From Erythrobacter litoralis (GTDB lineage: Bacteria > Pseudomonadota > Alphaproteobacteria > Sphingomonadales > Sphingomonadaceae): DNA of 64,000 nucleotides. The stretch's first letter is position 1; each line of letters starts with the position of its first letter. The position numbers and the translations under genes were made by a program. Shown here piece by piece: positions 9,213 through 18,850 of the stretch. A model generated the notes under the pieces. That model was not told where the DNA came from and did not search any database. It worked only from the letters and a program-made list of their open reading frames with translations. The stretch is taken from positions 541,001-605,000 of the forward strand of contig NZ_SOSI01000001.1 of assembly GCF_029760855.1 (NCBI RefSeq). Reading direction: 5' to 3'.

Positions 9213-10925
9213 TTGAAAACTGTTGCGGAAATCGTTATCGATGCTTTGCAGAAGGCAGGTGCTAAGCGCGTTTACGGAATACCCGGCGATACGATCAACC
9301 ATTTCACCAACGCCGTCGCCAAGAGCGATCTACGCTGGGTCGGCGTTCGCCATGAAGAAGCGGGTGCGTTCGCGGCGGGCGGCGAATCCTACATGACCGG
9401 TGAGCTTTCGGTCTGCGCCGGAACCTGCGGACCGGGATCGCTGCATTTCGTGAACGGCATCTACGAAAGCCATCGCAACGGTGCCCCCGTGCTATTGATC
9501 GCATCGGATGTCGCACGCACGGAAAAGGGGTTCAATTTCCCGCAGGAGGTCGACCAGAAGAAGGTTTACGAACAGCATTCGCACTTCTGCGAATATATCT
9601 CGCACCCGTCGCAGGCGCGGCGCATCGTTACCAAGGCTGCGCAGGCCGCCCTGACGAAAAGGGGCGTGGCGGTCGTAATCGTCAATGGCGATATGTTCAC
9701 CGAGAAAGATGACGATGCGATGGACTGGCGGGTCTATCGCCCCCAGCCGGTCTGCCGCCCGAACGACGCGGAAATGGCGGAACTGGCCGCAATGGTCGAT
9801 GCGGCAGGAAAGATCACGGTCTATGCCGGGATCGGGGCGCGTGACGCACGCGAAGAGATTATCGCGTTTTGCGACAAGGTGAAGGCACCGATGGTGCACA
9901 CGACGCGGGCGAAAGAATTTCTCGAACCGGACAATCCTTACAATGTCGGTGTGAACGGTATTCTGGGAAACAAGGCCGGGGTCGAAGCACTGGAGGATGC
10001 CGATCTCGTCATTACGCTCGGCTGCGATTTTGCCTACACCCAGTACTATCCGGAAGCGAAAAAGATCGCGCAGATCGACATCGAACCCACTCATTTGGGA
10101 AGGCGATCGGCCATTCACCTTGGACTGGTGGGCGATGCGAAAACCACCATGGCCGCGCTGCTCCCGCTCGTCGGCGCGAAATCGAATGAGGGACATCTGA
10201 CAGCGCAGAAGAAGCAATGGGAAGAGGATCTCGAGGGTTACGAAAATCAGGGCGGGGAAGTCGATCCCGACCTGATCCATCCGCAGTTCGTCGCCCATAT
10301 GCTGGATGAGAAGGCAGCGGATGACGCGATCTTCGTATCCGATGCGGGTACATCGATGGTTTGGATGCTGCGTCACATCAAGGCGACCGGACGGCGTCGC
10401 TTTCTTAACACACTGCTTCACGGCACGATGGCGAGCGGAATGCCGCAATCGATGGGCATCAAGCTCGCCTATCCCAATCGCCAGGTCATCGCCATGTGCG
10501 GCGATGGCAGCCTGACCATGCTGATGGGCGAGCTGCTAACGCTGGTGCAGGAGAACATCGCGCTCAAACTGATCGTGTTCCACAACAACTCCTTCGGCTT
10601 CGTGGAAATGGAACAGCGCGTGGAAGGGCTGGTCGATCATTATACCGGGCTGCACAATCCGGATTTTGCCAAGCTTGCAAAAGCATGCGGTATCGAAGGC
10701 TGGCATGTCGAGAACGCCAACGCGCTGGAGCCGGCGATGGACGCATGGCTGCGACACGACGGGCCGGCCCTGCTGGATGTAAAAGTCAATCAAATGGAAC
10801 TGGTCATGCCGCCGAAGATCGAGGCCTCGCAAGTGGCAGCGACCGCTCTGTTCGGCGTCAAAGCCGTGCTCGACGGCCGGACCGGGGAAGTCGTGGACTT
10901 GCTCAAGAACAACTTCTTGCGATAA
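9213..10925 (+). CDS. poxB: Pyruvate dehydrogenase (quinone), PoxB-type ThDP flavoenzyme
   Basis: 570 residues, the length of E. coli PoxB. It oxidises pyruvate to acetate and CO2 and passes electrons through FAD to the quinone pool. N-terminal ThDP-binding half: YGIPGDTIN, catalytic Glu in RHEEAGAFAAGG (48-49), CAGTCGPGSLHFVNGIYE. The middle FAD domain has VYAGIGARDAREE. The C-terminal ThDP motif is GDGSLTM (430-) to HNNSFGFVEM. It ends VVDLLKNNFLR, like the lipid-binding tail of PoxB. PoxB is preferred over acetolactate synthase because of the CAGTCGPG...CHR/SHRN region and the cyo neighbours. The start is TTG at 9213 behind AGAGAGG. The cyo operon begins 81 bp downstream. Confidence 0.82.
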   Translation: MKTVAEIVIDALQKAGAKRVYGIPGDTINHFTNAVAKSDLRWVGVRHEEAGAFAAGGESYMTGELSVCAGTCGPGSLHFVNGIYESHRNGAPVLLIASDVARTEKGFNFPQEVDQKKVYEQHSHFCEYISHPSQARRIVTKAAQAALTKRGVAVVIVNGDMFTEKDDDAMDWRVYRPQPVCRPNDAEMAELAAMVDAAGKITVYAGIGARDAREEIIAFCDKVKAPMVHTTRAKEFLEPDNPYNVGVNGILGNKAGVEALEDADLVITLGCDFAYTQYYPEAKKIAQIDIEPTHLGRRSAIHLGLVGDAKTTMAALLPLVGAKSNEGHLTAQKKQWEEDLEGYENQGGEVDPDLIHPQFVAHMLDEKAADDAIFVSDAGTSMVWMLRHIKATGRRRFLNTLLHGTMASGMPQSMGIKLAYPNRQVIAMCGDGSLTMLMGELLTLVQENIALKLIVFHNNSFGFVEMEQRVEGLVDHYTGLHNPDFAKLAKACGIEGWHVENANALEPAMDAWLRHDGPALLDVKVNQMELVMPPKIEASQVAATALFGVKAVLDGRTGEVVDLLKNNFLR

Positions 10926-11006
10926 GCCTGCCGGGCTTTAGTGTGCCATCGCTGACGGGCCGTTTTGCTCGCGTTGCGCGCCATTGCGACTGCCGTAAAA
11001 AGTTGA

Positions 11007-11975
11007 ATGAAGGCATTGAAAATGGTTGAGGCGAAATGGATCGCTAGATGCTTCCTTTTTGCTTCGATCGCCGGCTCGGCCAGTGGCCTGTGCGCAGCCG
11101 AGCCTATGCGCGAAAGTTTCCTTCAGCCAATGGGGCCGGTGGCCGACGAGCAGTTCAATCATCTGCTGCGCGTGATCGGTATTACCATGGTGGTAATCCT
11201 GCCCGTGCTTGTCGGAGTGCCGCTGATCCTGTGGCGATACCGCTATTCCGCGCCGCTTGGAGAATACACCCCGCGGTGGGAATTTTCGAAAAAGCTCGAA
11301 TGGGTGCTATGGGGCGTGCCGGTACTCGTCGTCGTCGTGCTGGCCAGCTGGCTGTGGTATTCGACCCAGAAACTCGATCCCTACGAGCCATTGGGACCGG
11401 AGCCGTTACAGGTGCAGGCGATAGGGCTCGATTGGAAATGGGTGTTCATCTATCCCGACGAAGGCATCGCCACGGTCAACGAGCTTGCCCTCCCTGTCGG
11501 ACGGCCCGTGGAACTGACGCTGACGACCGATACGGTCATGCAGAGCCTGCTCATCTCCTCGCTCACTGGGCAGATCTACGCGATGCCGGGCATGACGACG
11601 AAGCTGAACTTTGCGGCTACCCGCCCCGGCGTTGCGGAAGGCGAGAACACGCAGTTCAACGGCACCAGCTTCGGGCGCCAGAAATTCACCGTCCGTGCCA
11701 TGACGCCCACCGATTATGCGACGTGGACGGCGGGCGGTGGCGGCGGCCTGCTGCTCGATGAAGCGACGTACACGATACTGCGCCGCCAAACAGTGCTGGC
11801 CGAAGCGCGGCAGGACCTTGGGCTGGAAGGGACCGCACAGCCGATCAGGATGAGGGCGACCGAGGACGGCATCCTTGAGCGTATCGTCGCCAAATACCAC
11901 ACTAGCGGCCGGCGAGCGCACGGGTGGGGCGGCACGGGGCGGCCATCCGACAATTCGGTTCAGACCGCAGAATGA
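11007..11975 (+). CDS. cyoA: Cytochrome bo3 quinol oxidase subunit II
   Basis: 322 residues. After a signal-like start (CFLFASIAGSASGLCAAE) there are two membrane helices (IGITMVVILPVLVGVPLILW and VLWGVPVLVVVVLASWLW) and a periplasmic cupredoxin domain (LDWKWVFIYPDEGIATVNELALPVG). The CuA ligands of cytochrome c oxidases are missing: where CxxxC would be, it reads TQFNGTSFGRQKF. This marks it as a quinol-oxidising enzyme. No good lipobox is seen around Cys in SGLCAAE, unlike E. coli CyoA. The stop overlaps the cyoB start as ATGA at 11972-11975. An alternative start is the ATG at 11022. Confidence 0.92.
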   Translation: MKALKMVEAKWIARCFLFASIAGSASGLCAAEPMRESFLQPMGPVADEQFNHLLRVIGITMVVILPVLVGVPLILWRYRYSAPLGEYTPRWEFSKKLEWVLWGVPVLVVVVLASWLWYSTQKLDPYEPLGPEPLQVQAIGLDWKWVFIYPDEGIATVNELALPVGRPVELTLTTDTVMQSLLISSLTGQIYAMPGMTTKLNFAATRPGVAEGENTQFNGTSFGRQKFTVRAMTPTDYATWTAGGGGGLLLDEATYTILRRQTVLAEARQDLGLEGTAQPIRMRATEDGILERIVAKYHTSGRRAHGWGGTGRPSDNSVQTAE

Positions 11976-14077
11976 ACGAAGCAACCAGCCCGATCTTTGG
12001 AAACCTGAACTGGCAGGTGACACCTTACACCGACCTGCTCCGCGATGTGAACAGTAGCACCATCGTAGGTGCCGGTGCGGCCAGCGTGCTGGTGCTGGGG
12101 ACGATCGCCGGGGTGGCGCTCCTCACCTATATGCGTTGGTGGGGCCCGCTTTATCGCAACTGGCTGACGTCGCCCGACGCGAAGAAAATCGGCATCATGT
12201 ATATTGCGCTAGCCCTTATCATGCTGGCGCGCGGGATCATCGAAGGCTTCGTAATGCGCACGCATCAAGCGACCGCATTAGGGACGTTGGCACAACAGGA
12301 AAGCGGTCTCGTCGCTCCGGATCACTTCGCGCAACTGTTCAGCACGCATGGTACGATCATGATCTTCTTCGTCGCGATGCCGTTGCTGATTGGCCTGATC
12401 AACTTTGTCCTGCCCCAGCAACTGGGTGCCCGCGACATGGCCTTTCCGGTCGTCAACCAGGTTAGTCTGGGGCTTACAACCGTCGGTGCGGCATTGGTGA
12501 TGATCTCGTTGCTGATCGGCAAATTCGGGACCGGTGGGTGGACCATGTATCCGCCCTATACCGGCATTGAATACAGCCCGGGCGAAGGGGTCGATTACTG
12601 GCTTTGGGCGATTCTGATTTCGGGAATCGGCTCGACCCTCACGGGTATGAATTTCGCCGTGACCATCTTCAAGGAACGCGCGCCTGGCATGCATTTCATG
12701 CGCATGCCGTTGTTCTGCTGGACCAGCCTGTGCGTTGCAATCATGATGATATACGCGATGCCTGCGCTCACCGTATCGAGCGCGATGCTGGCTCTCGACC
12801 GCTATGCCGGTTTCCACTTCTTCACCAATGAAGCGGGCGGGAACATGATGAATTACGCCAACATCTTCTGGATGTTCGGCCATCCCGAAGTCTACATCCT
12901 GATACTGCCCGCGTTTGGCGTTTTCTCGGAAATTAGCTCCACCTATTCGGGAAAACGGCTCTACGGCTACACCTCGCTGGTGATCGCCAGCATGAGCATA
13001 GCGGTCATCAGCTTCACCGTTTGGCTCCACCATTTTTTCACCATGGGACAAAGCGCGGGGGTGAACATCGCCTTTGGTATAGCCACCATGATCATCGGCA
13101 TTCCGACGGGCGTAAAAATCTATGACTGGATGGCCACGATGTGGCGCGGACGCGTGCGTATCACGGCGCCAATCGTCTACCTTACCGGTTTTTTCCTGCT
13201 GTTTGTAATCGGGGGGCTTTCGGGCATCATTCTCGCTAATCCGTCGATCGATTATCAGGTTCACAATTCGACCTTCCTCGTCGCGCACTTCCATAATGTC
13301 ATCATTCCGGGCGTGCTGTACGGCATGCTCGCAGGCATCCATTACTGGTTTCCCAAGGCCTTCGGTTTCCGGTTGGACGAGGCCTGGGGGCGGCGCACCG
13401 CATTCCTTTTCGTCGGCGGCTTCGTCTTCACCTTCCTGCCGCTCTATGTGCTGGGGCTGATGGGGATGCCTCGTCGATCGCCGACGTTCCAGAACCCCGA
13501 TTTCATGCCATGGATGTATATTGCAGGCTTCGGCGCGGTGCTGATGCTGTGCGCCTTGACGAGCCTGTTCTGGACCTTCTGGACCAGCTATCGCAACCGG
13601 CTAGCGCTCGCGGTTCCCGGTGGAGACCCTTGGAATGGCTCCACCTTGGAATGGTCGACGCCTGCCCCGGCCCCCGAGTGGACGTTTCCCCGTATTCCGC
13701 ATGTTCAAGCAAGGCATGATTGGGGAGAGACGAAGCGATCGAACGATCCATGGAGGGCCCCGAAACAATACTGTGATATCGAGATGCCTTCCAACACACC
13801 GCACGGATTGCTGATTGCAGGAGCGTCTTTCTGTTTCGCTTTTGCGATGGTTTGGCACATCTGGTGGCTCGCAATACTCAGCTTTCTCGCGGTCCCCGGC
13901 CTGATCGCGCTCCGCGGCATGATGATAATCGAGCCTAAGATCATCAAGGCGGCCGAGGTCGAGGAGGCCGATTGCCGTTTCCGGCAACAGGTCGCCAACC
14001 TTTCCGCGGTCACTCGCGCGGACGAGGAAACGTCGCGCAACCGCGGCGTGCCCGATGTTTCGGAGTTCGCCGGATGA
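11972..14077 (+). CDS. cyoB: Cytochrome bo3 quinol oxidase subunit I
   Basis: 701 residues from the ATG overlapping the cyoA stop; a longer in-frame extension to 11924 lies inside cyoA and is not used. This is the catalytic haem-copper subunit: His126 (FSTHGTIMIFF) and His441 bind the low-spin haem; His304 (HPEVY, with cross-linking Tyr308), His353 and His354 (HHFFTMG) bind CuB; His439 (AHFHN) binds the high-spin haem. About fifteen transmembrane helices can be read from hydrophobicity. The HPEVY Tyr and the K-channel region place it in the A family of proton-pumping oxidases. It reduces O2 to water with quinol electrons. Confidence 0.95.
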   Translation: MNEATSPIFGNLNWQVTPYTDLLRDVNSSTIVGAGAASVLVLGTIAGVALLTYMRWWGPLYRNWLTSPDAKKIGIMYIALALIMLARGIIEGFVMRTHQATALGTLAQQESGLVAPDHFAQLFSTHGTIMIFFVAMPLLIGLINFVLPQQLGARDMAFPVVNQVSLGLTTVGAALVMISLLIGKFGTGGWTMYPPYTGIEYSPGEGVDYWLWAILISGIGSTLTGMNFAVTIFKERAPGMHFMRMPLFCWTSLCVAIMMIYAMPALTVSSAMLALDRYAGFHFFTNEAGGNMMNYANIFWMFGHPEVYILILPAFGVFSEISSTYSGKRLYGYTSLVIASMSIAVISFTVWLHHFFTMGQSAGVNIAFGIATMIIGIPTGVKIYDWMATMWRGRVRITAPIVYLTGFFLLFVIGGLSGIILANPSIDYQVHNSTFLVAHFHNVIIPGVLYGMLAGIHYWFPKAFGFRLDEAWGRRTAFLFVGGFVFTFLPLYVLGLMGMPRRSPTFQNPDFMPWMYIAGFGAVLMLCALTSLFWTFWTSYRNRLALAVPGGDPWNGSTLEWSTPAPAPEWTFPRIPHVQARHDWGETKRSNDPWRAPKQYCDIEMPSNTPHGLLIAGASFCFAFAMVWHIWWLAILSFLAVPGLIALRGMMIIEPKIIKAAEVEEADCRFRQQVANLSAVTRADEETSRNRGVPDVSEFAG

Positions 14078-14700
14078 GCGAAACCAACCTCTATCCCGGT
14101 CTCAACCTCGGAAGCGGCCACGGCGAGGCGCACGATCAGGCAGAGACGACGGTGTTCGGCTTCTGGGTGTTCGTGATGAGCGACCTCTTCATCTTCGGCA
14201 TCCTGTTTGCCTCCTATGCCTCCTATCTCGACCCCATCGGCATGGCGGGCGGCCCGGGACCGCAGACCTTATTCGACATCAAGAGCGTTGCCATTCAGAC
14301 CGCATTCCTTCTGGTCGGCGGGGTCGCCTATGGCGGTGTATCGATCGGCACGAAATACGAGCATGGCCGGACCGTAGTGATAGCATCGCTGCTACTATGC
14401 GCCGCGCTCGGCGCGGGCTTCCTCTTCTTCGAAGTGAAGGATTTTATCACCCAAGCAGGCAAGGGCGGCGTGCCGCAGGCCAGCGGCTGGCTCAGTGCTT
14501 ACTGGGCGTTGGTCGGCCTTCATGGTGTCCACGTATTCTCTGGCATCCTGTGGATCAGTGCCATGATTGCCCAGATCGCGGTGCGCGGGCTCGACGACGT
14601 GGTGAAGGTCCGCCTGTCGATGCTCGGTGTATTCTGGCACTTCCTCGACCTTATTTGGGTCGGCATCTTCTCCTTCGTGTTCCTGGTCCCCCTCGCATGA
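14074..14700 (+). CDS. cyoC: Cytochrome bo3 quinol oxidase subunit III
   Basis: 208 residues starting MSETNLYPGL; the ATG overlaps the cyoB stop (ATGA at 14074-14077). Five helices are visible, including FGFWVFVMSDLFIFGILFA, FLLVGGVAYGGVSIG, VIASLLLCAALGAGFLFFEVKDF and GVFWHFLDLIWVGIFSFVF. The EVKDF and HFLDLIW motifs are typical of subunit III. It stabilises subunit I and probably its proton path. It is translationally coupled to both neighbours. Confidence 0.93.
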   Translation: MSETNLYPGLNLGSGHGEAHDQAETTVFGFWVFVMSDLFIFGILFASYASYLDPIGMAGGPGPQTLFDIKSVAIQTAFLLVGGVAYGGVSIGTKYEHGRTVVIASLLLCAALGAGFLFFEVKDFITQAGKGGVPQASGWLSAYWALVGLHGVHVFSGILWISAMIAQIAVRGLDDVVKVRLSMLGVFWHFLDLIWVGIFSFVFLVPLA

Positions 14701-15071
14701 CACGGCCGAACACCGGAGAAGTCGATCCGCAAGACGGCATGGCGGCCGAGATCAAAAGCTACGCCATCGGGTTTGCCGTCAGCCTGCTGCTCACTCTCGG
14801 AGCATTTACGGCCGCGATGTCAGACATATCGGCTACGATGAAAGTACTTCTCATCTGCATCGCGGCACTGCTGCAGATCGTCACACACTTGCGCAACTTC
14901 CTGCACCTCAGCTTCTCCGGCGAACAATCGCGCGAGGACCTGTTGCTTGTCCTGTTCTCCGTTACCTTGCTGGCGATCATGGCCGGGGGCACGTGGTACA
15001 TCATGTCCGACTTGAGCGACCGGATGCATACGTCGCACGAAGGCACGACGCATTCATTCAAGTCGAACTGA
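14697..15071 (+). CDS. cyoD: Cytochrome bo3 quinol oxidase subunit IV
   Basis: 124 residues, starting at the ATG that overlaps the cyoC stop (ATGA at 14697-14700). Three helices: IGFAVSLLLTLGAFTAAM, MKVLLICIAALLQIVTHLRNFLHL and LLLVLFSVTLLAIMAGGTWYIM. The LQI.TH..NFLHL pattern is typical of COX4-type CyoD. It assists assembly of the CuB site. No cyoE (haem O synthase) follows, so haem farnesylation must be encoded elsewhere. Confidence 0.92.
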   Translation: MTRPNTGEVDPQDGMAAEIKSYAIGFAVSLLLTLGAFTAAMSDISATMKVLLICIAALLQIVTHLRNFLHLSFSGEQSREDLLLVLFSVTLLAIMAGGTWYIMSDLSDRMHTSHEGTTHSFKSN

Positions 15072-15122
15072 CCCCCCGGCTTTTTGATACATACCGCAAG
15101 GACGCCTACCTCGGTAGAAAAC

Positions 15123-16058
15123 CTAATTCGATTTCTGAGGGGCGAGCATCTCCCGGGCGCTTAACCAAAAAAGAAATTGATCGAACCACGCATCGCTAGT
15201 CGCGCCCGTTGGACGAAGATCGAAGCCGTGCCCTCCACTATCGTAGATGTGCAGTTCCGCAGGTACGCCAGCAGCACGCCACGCGGCGAAGGCACGAACG
15301 CTATCCATAGGCAGAAGCTCGTCGTCGGCCGCAGCTGCGATGAAACCGGGTGGTGCGTCGGCGGGGACCCGATTCCGCACTCCCCCATATAACATGCCAA
15401 CAAAGTCTGGTCGGCTCTCTACCGGTCCGGTGGCAAGGTCTGCAGCAATGAATGCTCCTGCCGAAAGGCCGAGCATGCCAATGCGCTCCGGATCGATGCC
15501 CCATTGCACGGCATGGTCCCTTACGAAGCGCACAGCTCGGGCGCCATCCTCGATACCAGCTGCCTCGCCTGCGAATGTTGGGATCGCCTCTGGCGTCCCG
15601 GATTGCGCGCGTGCCATCAACGCGCTCATTTCATCGAGATGGACTTTCGGAATGTCTTGCGGATCGCCCGAGCTCTGAATGGTGCGATATTTCAGGACGA
15701 CTGCGGCAATCCCGTGCTCTGCCAGCCTGCGAGCTATGGCTGTCCCGCCCTGTTCGTAACCGATGGCGACGAAGCCGCCGCCGGGTGCGACAATCACCGC
15801 CGCGCCGTTCGCCGTCCCCTCCGCCGGGCGGAACAGCTCCAGCGTTGGGTTGCTGACATTGAAGATCAATGTCTCGCCCATCTCCTCGACCCGCACCTGT
15901 GTTTCGGGCACGCCAAGCGCCGCTATCTCCCCCTCTTCGTAGAGGGGTATCACCATTCCGGGCTCTTGTGCGGACAGCGCCGTGTGACCTGCCGCTACCA
16001 CGGCAACGATCATCGCCAGCTTGCCGAGCGCTGCATTTATCCTGCCGATCATCATCAT
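15123..16058 (-). CDS. Exported alpha/beta hydrolase (BD-FAE / acetyl-esterase type)
   Basis: 311 residues with a signal peptide (LAMIVAVVAAGHTALSAQE). The fold is that of carbohydrate esterases: oxyanion region APGGGFVAIGYEQGG, nucleophile elbow GLSAGAF, Asp in ADDELLP and catalytic His in SGGHGF near the end. Such enzymes remove acetyl or other acyl groups from small esters or decorated sugars. The start lies at a row of three ATGs (16058, 16055, 16052) overlapping the TBDR stop, behind GGAG, so it is coupled to the receptor. The exact substrate is not visible; the GH43 and sialate-esterase genes nearby favour acylated hemicellulose sugars. Confidence 0.8.
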   Translation of the reverse strand: MMMIGRINAALGKLAMIVAVVAAGHTALSAQEPGMVIPLYEEGEIAALGVPETQVRVEEMGETLIFNVSNPTLELFRPAEGTANGAAVIVAPGGGFVAIGYEQGGTAIARRLAEHGIAAVVLKYRTIQSSGDPQDIPKVHLDEMSALMARAQSGTPEAIPTFAGEAAGIEDGARAVRFVRDHAVQWGIDPERIGMLGLSAGAFIAADLATGPVESRPDFVGMLYGGVRNRVPADAPPGFIAAAADDELLPMDSVRAFAAWRAAGVPAELHIYDSGGHGFDLRPTGATSDAWFDQFLFWLSAREMLAPQKSN

Positions 16059-18169
16059 ATCTCCGCCTTGAGAGTGACGAACGCCGAGCGCGGCTGATTG
16101 GGCGCGACGACAGCATCGCCGAAATAGGAGAAGGGATCGAATGCATCGCGACCACCGAGATTGATGACCGATACGCCAAGCGAGAAGCGACCCAGATCGT
16201 AGGACGCCTGCGCATCGATCGCGGCATAGCCCGGCACCGCGATGGTGTTGGGCAAGGTAAGTTCGCGCGACGTGAAGGCGGTTACGCCGGCACCGAACGA
16301 AAGTCCGGAGAGCGGTCCATCGAGCACGCGGTAGCGAGCAGCGATGCGCCCGCTGCTTTCGGGCACGCGGGTCAGTTCATCGCTCGGCGCGGCGCCGTCG
16401 TCACGCGTGTCGGTATAGGCGTAGTTCGCCAGCAGCGAGAAAGCCGGGCTCGGCTCCCAGACCAGATCGACCTCAAAACCACTGGCGCGTTGCCGTCCGC
16501 TCTGGATGAAGAAACCGAGATTGTCGGGATCGGAGATGGTCACGTTCTCGCGAACCTGGCGAAAGGCAGCGATGGTGCCGGATACGCCCGCTTCGGGAAG
16601 CGCCAGCTTGATCCCACCCTCGACATTGTTGGAGCTTTCGGGTCGCGGGCTGTCGAAGCCGAGGAAGCCGAACGGTGCGCGGAAGGCAGTGGCATAGCCT
16701 GCGTAGAGGGCGATGCCCGGAACGACGTCGAGAGTCGCACCGATACGCGGGGAAAGCCGCGTATAGGTGGAATCGTTGTCCACTCCGATATTGCTGTCTT
16801 CGATGAACTTGAGCGAGGTGAGCCGCACACCGCCGGTAAGGTGCAACGGCCCGTAGGTCGCCTGATCCTGCAGATAGACCGCGAAGGTCTCGAAACGGTC
16901 GTCGGTGAAGGAATTCACCGGAAGTTGCGGCGTGTAGATCAAGTCGTAGGCCGGATCGGCGAGGTCGATCGTTCCCGAAGGCGTGTTGCTGACGAACAAG
17001 CCCATGGCACTGTAGAAGCTCGTCCAGTCATAACTCGCACCCAGCAGGAACGTGTGTTCGCCGCTGAGAGCTTGGGTGCGCAGCATCAGGTTCGCGTCGA
17101 ATGTCGCTTCCTTCGTGCGCGTGTCCATCGTCACCGGTGCGACCGGGAAGACCGTGGGGGTCGCCGGATCGCCGGGGAAGAAAGAGGGCGAAACGAAGCT
17201 GCCGAACTCGTCGATCTCGCCGGAGTAATAGCGCCCGGTAACATTGAGGACGAACCCGTCCGAGAAGGCATGGCGCAGGCTGGCTGTGCCCATCCGGTTG
17301 TCGTTCTCGGTCCGCGGCTGCCCAACTGGCGCGCCGGGAAAGGCATTGCGATCTATCTCGCCCGCCAAGGCTTGCCCTGCGGGGATGCCCGAATATTCGA
17401 GACTGCTGCGGTGATTTAATTGGCCCTGCAACAGAAGCTCGGTGTCCGGCCCGGGCCGGAACGAGACGCTCGGCTGCACCGACCAGCGCTCTCCATCGAC
17501 GAGATCGATCCAGCTATCTTTGCTCTGGTATTCGCCGACGATCCGCGCGGCGATACCTTCGCCGAGCGGCAGATTGAGGTCGCCATAGGGATTGATCGTC
17601 GAAAAGCTTCCAGCACGTAACGCGACATAACCGCCCGTCTCATCGTCGGGCCGCGCCGTTACGACATTGATTAGCCCGCCGAGCGGTGTCCCTAGGCCAC
17701 CCCCATACAAGGTTGCGGTGGGCCCCTTGAGCACTTCGATGCGGCGCACCCCGACAATACTGCTGGGATCATAGGCCTGCTGGTTTCCGGCGAAGATCGG
17801 CAGGCCGTCGAGATAGACCTCGGCCGGGAAGCCGCGCACGATCGGCGGAATGAATACGTTTTCCTCGGACCGGGTCGGCGTAACTCCGGACACGTTGACC
17901 AGCGCCTCGTTCAACTGGCGGCGATCCTGCTCCCTCAGCAGGGTGTCGGTGATGACCTGAACCGATTGGGGAACCTCGATAAGCGGGGTGTCGGTGCGGG
18001 TGGATGCTGACGACGAAGGCGCAACATATCCTTCCCGCTTACTGGTTACCACGATGGTATCCGCAAGCCAGCTGCCGGTCTGTTCTTCGTCTTCTGCGAC
18101 ATCCTGCGCGGATACCGGCGCAGCCAGAACGCTGGTGGCGAGAAAGGATGCGATAATGGCGTTTCTCAT
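16055..18169 (-). CDS. TonB-dependent siderophore-type receptor
   Basis: 704 residues. Signal peptide MRNAIIASFLATSVLAAPVSAQ; TonB box region near DTIVVTSKREG; plug domain with TPLIEVPQSVQVITDTLLREQ, VSGVTPTRSEENVFIPPIVRGF, VYLDGLPIF and IEVLKGPTATLYGGG (the VLKGP motif of siderophore receptors); then a 22-stranded barrel. It ends SAFVTLKAEI, shorter than the usual terminal Phe signature. Family knowledge says Fe-siderophore uptake, but its coupling to an acyl-hydrolase could mean a siderophore ester or a glycoside is imported and cut. Stop overlaps the hydrolase start. Confidence 0.88.
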   Translation of the reverse strand: MRNAIIASFLATSVLAAPVSAQDVAEDEEQTGSWLADTIVVTSKREGYVAPSSSASTRTDTPLIEVPQSVQVITDTLLREQDRRQLNEALVNVSGVTPTRSEENVFIPPIVRGFPAEVYLDGLPIFAGNQQAYDPSSIVGVRRIEVLKGPTATLYGGGLGTPLGGLINVVTARPDDETGGYVALRAGSFSTINPYGDLNLPLGEGIAARIVGEYQSKDSWIDLVDGERWSVQPSVSFRPGPDTELLLQGQLNHRSSLEYSGIPAGQALAGEIDRNAFPGAPVGQPRTENDNRMGTASLRHAFSDGFVLNVTGRYYSGEIDEFGSFVSPSFFPGDPATPTVFPVAPVTMDTRTKEATFDANLMLRTQALSGEHTFLLGASYDWTSFYSAMGLFVSNTPSGTIDLADPAYDLIYTPQLPVNSFTDDRFETFAVYLQDQATYGPLHLTGGVRLTSLKFIEDSNIGVDNDSTYTRLSPRIGATLDVVPGIALYAGYATAFRAPFGFLGFDSPRPESSNNVEGGIKLALPEAGVSGTIAAFRQVRENVTISDPDNLGFFIQSGRQRASGFEVDLVWEPSPAFSLLANYAYTDTRDDGAAPSDELTRVPESSGRIAARYRVLDGPLSGLSFGAGVTAFTSRELTLPNTIAVPGYAAIDAQASYDLGRFSLGVSVINLGGRDAFDPFSYFGDAVVAPNQPRSAFVTLKAEI

Positions 18170-18430
18170 CTGAACGTGTCTTTCTTAGTCAAACGGCCAG
18201 CCGCTCGGACTTGGTGAGCGCGCTTTGGCTGGAGATCGTGCCGCTGTTGGTAATTGGGATGGAGGGCCGGCTTTTATCCTGGCCTTCCTCCGCCTCACGC
18301 GACCATGGATTGGTTACGGCAATCCGACTGATGGCAGACTGCATCTCGGTCGCCGCCTGCGTTTCGGATGCGAAATTGCAGTCCGAACGCAGGAGCGAGC
18401 CGGTAGCGCCGACAAATCAGGCTTGGATTG

Positions 18431-18850
18431 TCAGGCTGCAGCCGGAGGCCCACGCAATGGCGGGCGGATACGGGCATATTCCTGGAACGACAGACGGCGC
18501 AGCGGGGCAAGGCCAAGCATGAGCGTATAGGCAATAGCCAACGCCAGCAGGCATGCATCAGCGCCGCCCACCGCAACCTTGGCGAGACCCGCAAAAGCGC
18601 AGTGTTCGCCTTTGTTCGCCCCTTCGCGATGTTCGCCGCTTCGCTCCTTGCGTGGAACTACGATGCGTGCGTGCTCGATATTGCCGGTCGCATCGGAACA
18701 GATCTTCACGGTCAATACGGTATCGGACGACGCCGAGACCATGAAACCCGTCGGGATTGTTGCCTTGATACAGAACGCCATCACCAGCAGCGCAAGCGCC
18801 AAGTGACGATGATCTCGAATCAAGGCACGCAGGGATTGCATTAACGCCAA
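18431..18850 (-). CDS. DUF2946 family small membrane protein
   Basis: 139 residues. An N-terminal membrane helix (LALALLVMAFCIKATIPTGFMV) leads into the family signature: PTGFMV, then C (VKICSD), an HCAFAGL segment and a second helix (ADACLLALAIAYTLMLGL), ending in PPLRGPPA. DUF2946 genes are often found beside copper- or iron-related TonB receptors, as here (262 bp upstream of the receptor, same strand). Function unknown; metal handling at the membrane is inference. Confidence 0.7.
   Translation of the reverse strand: MALMQSLRALIRDHRHLALALLVMAFCIKATIPTGFMVSASSDTVLTVKICSDATGNIEHARIVVPRKERSGEHREGANKGEHCAFAGLAKVAVGGADACLLALAIAYTLMLGLAPLRRLSFQEYARIRPPLRGPPAAA

Noticed and set aside
11924..11971. 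Longer cyoB start
   Set aside because: Would lie within cyoA; ATG 11972 overlaps the cyoA stop as in the other cyo junctions.
12278..13342. Long minus-strand frame opposite cyoB (354 codons)
   Set aside because: It is a shadow of the highly conserved cyoB frame; no ribosome site, and composition is unlike a protein.
15869..17419. Long plus-strand frame opposite the siderophore-type receptor (516 codons)
   Set aside because: GC-rich shadow frame; the minus strand shows all receptor motifs.
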